From: an uncultured Bacteroidales bacterium
Lineage (GTDB): Bacteria; Bacteroidota; Bacteroidia; Bacteroidales; Bacteroidaceae
Length of the DNA stretch: 64,000 nucleotides
Direction: 5' to 3'
Assembly: GCA_902779845.1 (NCBI GenBank)
Contig: CACZCZ010000001.1
Location: 115,669-179,668 of the forward strand
Positions within the stretch are counted from its first letter, which is position 1; every line of letters starts with the position of its first letter. Both the position numbers and the translations under genes were made by a program. Under the pieces are notes generated by a model that was not told the DNA's origin, did not search any database, and saw nothing but the letters and a program-made list of their open reading frames with translations. Of the stretch, positions 58,283-64,000 are shown one piece after another.

Positions 58283-59833
58283 TCAATAGATGTCTTCTGC
58301 TCTCCGCGTGAATCTGGACAGCTGTGCCTTGGCCTGCTGATGTCCGGCGTTGGCGGCCTTGCGGAGCCATTGCTTTGCTGTGGCGTTGTCAATGCCGAGG
58401 TACATCATCCCGGCTTGGTACATCGCCTCCGTATGGTTCTGATTGGCGGCTTTGACGAAATAGGAGGTTGCGGTTTCGCGGTTGTAGCCGTCGTAGTTGC
58501 TGTTGCTGTAGAGGAGTCCCAGCTGGTAGTCGCCTTCTGCGCTTCCGTGGCTGGCGGCAAGGGAGAATTTGTTCTTGGCGGTGTCGTAGTTGAAGGCGCG
58601 CATGGCCTTCTTGCCCTGTGCCACCAATTCGGCATCGGCAGCGGAGGTGGAAGCGCTGGCCGTGGTGCCGGACGTTGTGCTGGACGTGGCAGGGCGGTTC
58701 GTGGTGGTATATCCAGAGGGCCTGACGGGAGCTGGCGTCACAGTGGTGGTGGCAGCAGCGGGCCTCAGTCCTGCTTGGGAGGGGTTGAAGTAGAAGCGGT
58801 GCGTCAGCGTTGGCACAGAGCGTGGCTCCTGGGGGTGGGGGTAGGGCGCTACGCTGGTGAGCGTCTTCACCTCTTTCATCACGTCGGTGATGAAGTCGCC
58901 CACCGACAGATTGGGTGTTCCGATATGCTTCATGACCGCCGTGGCGAAGGGGCTGTGTGCTATTGCTCCGGCCTCGTCGTAGGCTTCATAGCCGTTTTTT
59001 GTGGAATAGAAGATGACACCCTCGTTGAGCTCATCGGTGTCGAGCATACTGTCCTCGCCGTCGCCGCGTGAGGCCAGCAGGTCGCTGTTGGTTCGGCAGG
59101 CATCGAGCATCAGGATGCGTGTTGTCAGCGACGGCACCTCGTTGAGGAAGGACACGATGCGCTTCGTGGGCAGCCAGCGCTGTCCATGTAGGACGTCGTA
59201 GGATGTCTCCACCGCGGCATCCACGGGAATCAGATAGGCATCGCCGTTGAACTGGCTGCCGTGGCCGGCATAGTACACCAGGGCGGTCTGATACTGCTTG
59301 GCATAGACGGCAAACCTCTTGATGGCGTCGTTCATCGCATCGATGCCGGCATCGAACATCACGTAAACATTGAATCCCAGTGCCGACAGCGTCTTTGACA
59401 CCTCCATGGCATCGGGGATGGGTGTGCTGAGGCTCTTCTCGGCCATGTAGTTGGCGTTGCCGATGACGAGGGCGATGCGATTCTCGCTGATGGCACATTG
59501 CTTATCGCGCTCCACCACCATGTCGAAGCCCCCGCTGCGGGTGGACATCTTATGGGTGTGCAGCAGGTAATCGTAAGCTGTCGAGGCTTTATGCGCCTTG
59601 AAAGCTTTGGCGGCAAAGTACTTGTATGTGTTGTCGTCCATATTACGCGCACATAGGACCTGTTCGTCGCTGGACCACTTGATCAGGTCTTTTTCGCTGA
59701 ACATATTCCCGACCTTGCAGGTCCTTCCCGCGATGACGATCGTGGGAGTGCTGAGTTTTACAATCTTGTATTTGGCTGCACACAAGGTTACAGCCAGAAC
59801 CACAAACAGAGACAAAGAGAATATACGTTTCAT
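58283..59833 (-). CDS. Secreted caspase-like (C14) protease with Sel1 repeats
   Basis: A 516-residue protein with a signal peptide (MKRIFSLSLFVVLAVTLCAA). The caspase-like domain (about residues 110-330) starts IALVIGNANYMAEKSLSTPI, has the catalytic His in YYAGHGSQ near 190 and the Cys in MLDACRTN near 244. A Pro/Thr/Ser-rich linker (about 350-405) leads to Sel1-like repeats (DYQLGLLYSNSNYDGYN and ALYQAG-like words). ATG 59833 was chosen because the signal peptide starts there; it overlaps the CHASE2 gene stop by ATGA. Export of a caspase-Sel1 protein suggests an envelope signalling or processing role; substrate unknown. Confidence 0.82.
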   Translation of the reverse strand: MKRIFSLSLFVVLAVTLCAAKYKIVKLSTPTIVIAGRTCKVGNMFSEKDLIKWSSDEQVLCARNMDDNTYKYFAAKAFKAHKASTAYDYLLHTHKMSTRSGGFDMVVERDKQCAISENRIALVIGNANYMAEKSLSTPIPDAMEVSKTLSALGFNVYVMFDAGIDAMNDAIKRFAVYAKQYQTALVYYAGHGSQFNGDAYLIPVDAAVETSYDVLHGQRWLPTKRIVSFLNEVPSLTTRILMLDACRTNSDLLASRGDGEDSMLDTDELNEGVIFYSTKNGYEAYDEAGAIAHSPFATAVMKHIGTPNLSVGDFITDVMKEVKTLTSVAPYPHPQEPRSVPTLTHRFYFNPSQAGLRPAAATTTVTPAPVRPSGYTTTNRPATSSTTSGTTASASTSAADAELVAQGKKAMRAFNYDTAKNKFSLAASHGSAEGDYQLGLLYSNSNYDGYNRETATSYFVKAANQNHTEAMYQAGMMYLGIDNATAKQWLRKAANAGHQQAKAQLSRFTRRAEDIY

Positions 59834-61050
59834 TTTGCTGCTGTTTTTTCTGATGTATTGTCTTTTGATTCCTTCACGGCACATGGTGATGGTTTGTCTT
59901 TTGATTCCTGCACGGATTTGATGAATGAGATGATGAGCGAGGGAACCATCACGTTGAAGGCATATCCCGTGAGGAGGAAGACAATGGTGCAAAGTAGTGT
60001 AAGGAAGAGCGAATAGGATATGAACGCGGCAAGAATCCGGAGGAAAGGATTCTTAATGGGGCGCTTCAACAGGGCGTACAAGACGATGAGGAAATAGACC
60101 GGTATCAAGAATATCAACACGGGAATCGAGACCTTGTTATTCCCTTGTGCGAGATACTTATAGGCAAGGTAGGTCAGATAGGGGCCGGGCTGCATACTCA
60201 TGTAGGTGTCGTGTACGTCCTCGTCGAAGTCGCCCACGACAACAATTTTCCCTTTCATGTCCTCGATGAGCTGCTGTTCGGGCAGTGTCATCAGGAAGGG
60301 TCCTAAATTGTAGTACTGAGCAGTGGTCACGGTGTCAGTTACGGCACTGACACCTCCCTTGATGGGTATATAGGGGCAGTTCTCACACAGTGTGCCGTCG
60401 TTGCAGTAGAGCAGTCCGTGTTGCCGTATGGTCTTTCCGTCGATGTCCTGATACATTCGCAGGGCGATGGAGGGTCTGCCTTCCTGCAGATAAGCATAAC
60501 GTGTGAAATTGCTTGAGAGTACGGTTGTGTAGTAATCGTTGTAGGCGCACTTGGGCAGCAGCGCAGAGTCTGCAATCTCGAAACCATTATACTGGTTGCC
60601 TTGTTCATCCTTGAGGGGCTCATAGTGGTGTGCGCAGACGATGTCCCTCATGCCGGCAATCTTTGCGAAGAGGGCTGAGTCGTAGGCAGTTTCGAAGCCT
60701 TTCTCAAAGCGGATATCAAGGAAGATGTATTTGTAGTCTGCATGCTCGGCGATGTTGAGGAAGTCGAGCAGGACCTTGCGGTCAGTGATGACCATACGCC
60801 CGCTTTCGAGTGGCGACACTTGTGCGTCGATGACTTGCTTGTCATAGCCGACATTTACGAAGTAGGCATCTTCGCAGTCGTTGGTTTTACCGAACCAACT
60901 GCGAACGAGATTTTCGCCCACGCATAGGAAGCTCACCTCATCGGCCAACGAATAACGGAAATTGCCGATGAGCACCCCGGCCAGCGTCATCAGCAGCGCC
61001 GCCACCGAGGCAATAAAATATGTCCCGCGATTCTTCATTCTACGAGCCAT
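59830..61050 (-). CDS. CHASE2-domain membrane sensor without output domain
   Basis: A 406-residue membrane protein. One N-terminal hydrophobic segment (YFIASVAALLMTLAGVLIG) is followed by an extracytoplasmic CHASE2 sensor of about 260 residues (VITDRKVLLDFLNIA, YIFLDIRFEKG, GKIVVVGDFDEDVHDTYMS) and then three C-terminal membrane segments, the usual CHASE2 layout. The cytoplasmic tail is only about 25 residues and carries no kinase, cyclase or protease domain. ATG 61050 was chosen for MARRMKNRG before the first membrane segment. It is coupled to the caspase-like gene, which could be its effector. Confidence 0.8.
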   Translation of the reverse strand: MARRMKNRGTYFIASVAALLMTLAGVLIGNFRYSLADEVSFLCVGENLVRSWFGKTNDCEDAYFVNVGYDKQVIDAQVSPLESGRMVITDRKVLLDFLNIAEHADYKYIFLDIRFEKGFETAYDSALFAKIAGMRDIVCAHHYEPLKDEQGNQYNGFEIADSALLPKCAYNDYYTTVLSSNFTRYAYLQEGRPSIALRMYQDIDGKTIRQHGLLYCNDGTLCENCPYIPIKGGVSAVTDTVTTAQYYNLGPFLMTLPEQQLIEDMKGKIVVVGDFDEDVHDTYMSMQPGPYLTYLAYKYLAQGNNKVSIPVLIFLIPVYFLIVLYALLKRPIKNPFLRILAAFISYSLFLTLLCTIVFLLTGYAFNVMVPSLIISFIKSVQESKDKPSPCAVKESKDNTSEKTAAK

Positions 61051-61090
61051 TTGTCCACCTGTTTTGATGGGTTCATGTACATTTGCGCTG

Positions 61091-61098
61091 CAAAAATA
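61091..61098 (-). promoter_or_regulatory. Promoter -7 box for CHASE2/caspase unit
   Basis: Minus-strand TATTTTTG followed by CAGCGC, 40 bases before the CHASE2 start. Confidence 0.7.
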
Positions 61099-61222
61099 GA
61101 TTTTTCCTTTCATCCAACCAAATAAAAGTCCCGATTTTTCAGGTTTTCCACCATAACAGCTTCAATGAACCGAGTGCGGGTTCAGCATCTTTTCTTCTTT
61201 TTGAAATGTTCTTGGCACACAA

Positions 61223-61255
61223 GAACGGCGTAGCTGACATGAAGCTACGCCGTTC
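61223..61255 (-). terminator. Hairpin terminator after pnp
   Basis: GAACGGCGTAGCT (61223-61235) pairs exactly with AGCTACGCCGTTC (61243-61255), 25 bases past the pnp stop. Confidence 0.85.
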
Positions 61256-61279
61256 CATAGTGTTATAAGGTTTGTTTAA

Positions 61280-63505
61280 TTATTCTTCACGACGGGGACG
61301 CTCGCCGCGCTCACCGCGCTCGCCACGCTCGGGGCGCTCGCGACGGGGACGGGGCGGACGCTCCACGTAGCCTTCGGGCTTCGGCAGCAGGGCGCGGCGC
61401 GAGAGCTTGAACTTACCGGTCTTGGGATCGATGTCCAGCAGCTTCACGGTCATCTTGTCGCCCTCCTTGATGCCAGCTTCCTCGACGGTCTCGAGGCGCT
61501 TCCAGTCGATCTCGGAGATGTGCAGCAGGCCGTCCTTGCCCGGCATGAACTCCACGAAGCAGCCGTAAGGCATGATGCTGCGTACGGTGCCCTCGTAGAT
61601 CTCGCCCACCTCGGGCACAGCCACGATGGCGCGGATCTTAGCCAGTGCGGCGTTGATGCAGTCGGCGTTGGGACCGCTGACCTGTACCTTGCCCACGCCA
61701 TCCTCTTCGTCGATGGTGATGGTGGCACCGGTGTCCTCCTGCATGCCCTGGATGATTTTTCCGCCCGGGCCAATGACAGCGCCGATGAATTCCTTCGGGA
61801 TGATGATCTGCTCGATGCGGGGCACGTGGGGCTTCAGCTCGGGACGCGGCTCGGGCATGCACTCCAGGATCTTGCCGAGGATGTGCTCGCGAGCCTGCTT
61901 GGCCTGCATGAGGGCCTTCTCCAGGATCTCGTAGCTCAGGCCGTCGCACTTGATATCCATCTGTGTGGCGGTCAGACCGTCCTTCGTACCGGTGGTCTTG
62001 AAGTCCATGTCGCCGAGGTGGTCCTCGTCGCCGAGGATGTCGCTCAGGACAGCGTACTTCTCTTCACCGGGGTTCTTGATGAGGCCCATGGCGATACCGC
62101 TGACGGGCTTCTTGATGGGCACACCGGCATCCATCAGTGCGAGTGTTCCTGCGCAGACGGTAGCCATGGAGCTGGAACCGTTGCTCTCCAGGATGTCGCT
62201 GACGACGCGTACGGTGTAGGGATAGTCTGCAGGAATCTGACCCTTCAGGGCGCGCCATGCGAGGTGGCCGTGACCAATCTCACGACGGCCTACGCCGCGC
62301 TGTGCCTTGGCCTCACCCGTGGAGAAGGGGGGGAAGTTGTAGTGGAGCAGGAAGCGCATGTAGCTGCGGTCGAGGACGTCATCGACGAGCTTCTCGTCGA
62401 GCTTTGTGCCGAGGGTGACGGTGGACAGGGACTGTGTCTCACCACGGGTGAAGATACTGCTTCCGTGAGGGCCGGGCAGGGGGCTGACCTCGCACCAGAT
62501 AGGGCGGATGTCGGTGGTGCCGCGACCGTCGAGGCGGATGCCTTCGTCGAGGATGCAACGGCGCATGGCGTCGCGCTCCACGTCGTGGTAGTAGCGATCG
62601 ACGAGGGCGTTCTTCTCCTCCAGCTCAGCGGCGTCCATGTCGGCGTGAGCAGCAGCGTAGCGCTCCTTAAAGTCCTCGCGGATCTTCTCGAAGGCCTCTG
62701 CGCGGGCGTGCTTCTCCAGCGCCTGCTTCGTGATATCGTAGGCGGGCTGGTAGCACTCCTTGTTGACCTGCTCGCGCAGCTCCTCGTCGTTGACCTCGTG
62801 GCAGTATTCGCGCTTGACGTCCTTACCGAGCTCCTTGGCGAGTTCCTTCTGCAGGCGGCACATGGGCTTGATGGCTTCGTGGGCTACCTTCAGGGCCTGG
62901 AGCAGATCCTGCTCGCTGACCTCCTTCATCTCGCCTTCCACCATCATGATGTTCTCTTCGGTGGCACCGACCATGATGTCCATGTCGGCGTCCTTCATCT
63001 GGTCGAAGGTGGGATCTACGATGTACTCGCCGTTCAGACGGATGACGCGCACCTCGGAGATAGGACCTTCGAAGGGGATGTCACTGACGCTGAGGGCAGC
63101 GGAAGCGGCGAAGCCTGCGAGGGCATCGGGCATATCCACGCCATCGGCGCTGTAGAGGTTGACATTCACATACACCTCAGCGTGGTAGTTGCTGGGGAAG
63201 AGGGGACGAAGCGCACGATCGACGAGGCGACAGGTGAGGATTTCGTCATCGTTAGCCTTACCTTCGCGCTTCGTGAAGCCACCGGGGAAACGGCCGGCAG
63301 CGGCATATTTCTCGCGATATTCTACTTGAAGGGGCATGAAATCTGTGCCGGGCACAGCGTCTTTTGCGGCACACACGGTGGCCAGCAGCATGGTGTTGCC
63401 CATGCGCAGCATCACGGCGCCGTCAGCTTGCTTGGCAAGCTTGCCAGTCTCGATGGAGATCTCGCGACCATCGGGCAGCTGGACTGTCTTTGTGATTACG
63501 TTCAT
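61280..63505 (-). CDS. pnp: Polyribonucleotide nucleotidyltransferase
   Basis: A 741-residue PNPase, the phosphorolytic 3'-5' exoribonuclease. Two RNase PH domains carry [20 protein letters not shown] and, in the second, [14 protein letters not shown] with a [20 protein letters not shown] block. KH ([18 protein letters not shown]) and S1 ([20 protein letters not shown]) domains follow. The last 25 residues are a Pro/Arg/Gly/Glu-rich tail ([19 protein letters not shown]). The 5' leader has the AATTTACAATTTGAC spacer vocabulary and a TACCTTTG box. The gene stands alone; rpsO, its usual partner, is not adjacent. Confidence 0.96.
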   Translation of the reverse strand: MNVITKTVQLPDGREISIETGKLAKQADGAVMLRMGNTMLLATVCAAKDAVPGTDFMPLQVEYREKYAAAGRFPGGFTKREGKANDDEILTCRLVDRALRPLFPSNYHAEVYVNVNLYSADGVDMPDALAGFAASAALSVSDIPFEGPISEVRVIRLNGEYIVDPTFDQMKDADMDIMVGATEENIMMVEGEMKEVSEQDLLQALKVAHEAIKPMCRLQKELAKELGKDVKREYCHEVNDEELREQVNKECYQPAYDITKQALEKHARAEAFEKIREDFKERYAAAHADMDAAELEEKNALVDRYYHDVERDAMRRCILDEGIRLDGRGTTDIRPIWCEVSPLPGPHGSSIFTRGETQSLSTVTLGTKLDEKLVDDVLDRSYMRFLLHYNFPPFSTGEAKAQRGVGRREIGHGHLAWRALKGQIPADYPYTVRVVSDILESNGSSSMATVCAGTLALMDAGVPIKKPVSGIAMGLIKNPGEEKYAVLSDILGDEDHLGDMDFKTTGTKDGLTATQMDIKCDGLSYEILEKALMQAKQAREHILGKILECMPEPRPELKPHVPRIEQIIIPKEFIGAVIGPGGKIIQGMQEDTGATITIDEEDGVGKVQVSGPNADCINAALAKIRAIVAVPEVGEIYEGTVRSIMPYGCFVEFMPGKDGLLHISEIDWKRLETVEEAGIKEGDKMTVKLLDIDPKTGKFKLSRRALLPKPEGYVERPPRPRRERPERGERGERGERPRREE

Positions 63506-63579
63506 CTTGATAATTTACAATTTGACAATTTACGATTTACAATTTATCTTCTTCTTGCGTCTAAAACATAAAAACCGCG

Positions 63580-63587
63580 CAAAGGTA
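63580..63587 (-). promoter_or_regulatory. Promoter -7 box for pnp
   Basis: Minus-strand TACCTTTG, 74 bases before the pnp ATG. Confidence 0.75.
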
Positions 63588-63690
63588 AGGCTTTTAAATG
63601 AAAAAGAAGAAAGAATGAGCGAAAAATATCACTTAAAGGAAAAAAAAGAGGGCAGAACAAAGAAAAATGAGGCTTAAACACCCCTCCGCT

Positions 63691-63800
63691 ACACCCTATG
63701 GAGCGAACGCAAACACTCCATAGGGTGTAGCCGTTTTGTCCATGGAGTGTTTGCGTTTTCTCCATAGGGTGTAGCCGTTTTCTCCATGGGGTGTTTTCGG
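63691..63800. repeat. Hairpin and 44-bp direct repeat
   Basis: ACACCCTATGGAG (63691-63703) pairs exactly with CTCCATAGGGTGT (63716-63728). The block CTCCATAGGGTGTAGCCGTT followed by TTNTCCATGG occurs at 63716 and again at 63760, a 44-base period. No gene is seen in 63588-63960. Confidence 0.85.
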
Positions 63801-63897
63801 GTGCCGTGTATCGCTCAGAAGTCATCGGGAAATCATAATTTTCACCCCTTATCGCTATTTTTTCTTTTTTCTTTTTCCACGTTTCATCTTTTTTCCC

Positions 63898-63905
63898 TAT
63901 TTTTG
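63898..63905 (+). promoter_or_regulatory. Promoter -7 box for a gene beyond the right edge
   Basis: TATTTTTG followed by CGCCG, 58 bases before a possible start ATG at 63964. Confidence 0.6.
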
Positions 63906-63963
63906 CGCCGACGGTAGCAGATGCAGCCGTCATACCCCCATATACCTCTGTTTGCATAGCAAC

Positions 63964-64000
63964 ATGAATATAAGGATTTTAGCAACTGGGGGGGGGTATA
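63964..64000 (+). CDS. Possible gene start cut by the right edge
   Basis: ATG 63964 opens a frame reading MNIRILATGGGY up to the window edge. The ILATGG word recalls the start of L-asparaginases, but twelve residues are too few to name it. A run of nine G bases (63988-63996) falls inside the frame, so either the tract is a slippage site or the call is wrong. Confidence 0.25.
   Translation, partial: MNIRILATGGGY

Noticed and set aside
61520-63571. 683-codon open frame on the plus strand over pnp
   Set aside because: It is fully antisense to pnp, whose domains are unambiguous. The open antisense frame reflects codon bias and encodes no recognisable domain.

Overview
The window reads as chromosome of a member of the Bacteroidales, most likely Prevotellaceae. 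The evidence is the TAnnTTTG-type -7 promoter boxes found immediately upstream of most transcription units, a PorZ-type component of type IX secretion, a Bacteroidetes V-type ATPase operon with a DUF2764 subunit, an S46 dipeptidyl-peptidase, a C10 cysteine protease, a VirE-family protein and the near absence of Shine-Dalgarno sequences. Base composition is roughly balanced in housekeeping genes and clearly more AT-rich in parts of 18.5-28.5 kb. No plasmid or prophage structural genes are seen.

Layout. 1-16 kb is housekeeping: queH (cut by the left edge), a U32 hydroxylase, cysE, an rRNA methyltransferase, one CAT tRNA, purU, a secreted GH2 enzyme, a flippase, mnmG, apt, uvrC, dtd and deoC. 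Two parS-like 14-bp palindromes lie at the start of and inside uvrC. 16-28.5 kb is an accessory region: a VirE-type NTPase next to about 1.3 kb of repeats, a kinase-like gene between direct repeats, a long structured leader RNA followed by a DUF2971 protein and a trypsin-like protease, a C10 protease, a menA remnant, a RAYT-type HUH transposase preceded by a cascade of micro-ORFs, intact menA, a second structured RNA, and a small Cys-containing surface lipoprotein with a MauE/thioredoxin-like partner. 28.6-44 kb returns to housekeeping and envelope genes (panE, pgeF, an SDR, an HD protein, msrA, nadA, porZ, rdgB, a YitT protein, leuS). 44-51 kb is a V-ATPase operon (E, DUF2764, A, B, D, I) that ends in a terminator without subunit K. 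51-63.5 kb holds an S46 peptidase, a Nudix hydrolase, an Lrp regulator divergent from sulfhydrylase and cysK genes, a CHASE2/caspase pair, and pnp.

How genes work together. cysE, the O-acetylhomoserine/serine sulfhydrylase and cysK belong to sulfur amino acid synthesis. S46, C10, trypsin-like and GH2 enzymes suggest a host- or rumen-associated asaccharolytic-plus-glycan lifestyle. PorZ implies a type IX secretion system encoded elsewhere.

Most interesting signals. First, a family of short GC-rich palindromic elements sits not only between genes but in frame inside at least six coding sequences, giving Gly/Ser/Pro-rich inserts, while a RAYT transposase, the class known to be tied to REP palindromes, lies in the same window. 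Second, the RAYT start codon is the last of six overlapping start/stop junctions in a tandem micro-ORF array. Third, two strongly folded RNAs precede small accessory operons. None of these was tested computationally; all are read directly from the sequence.
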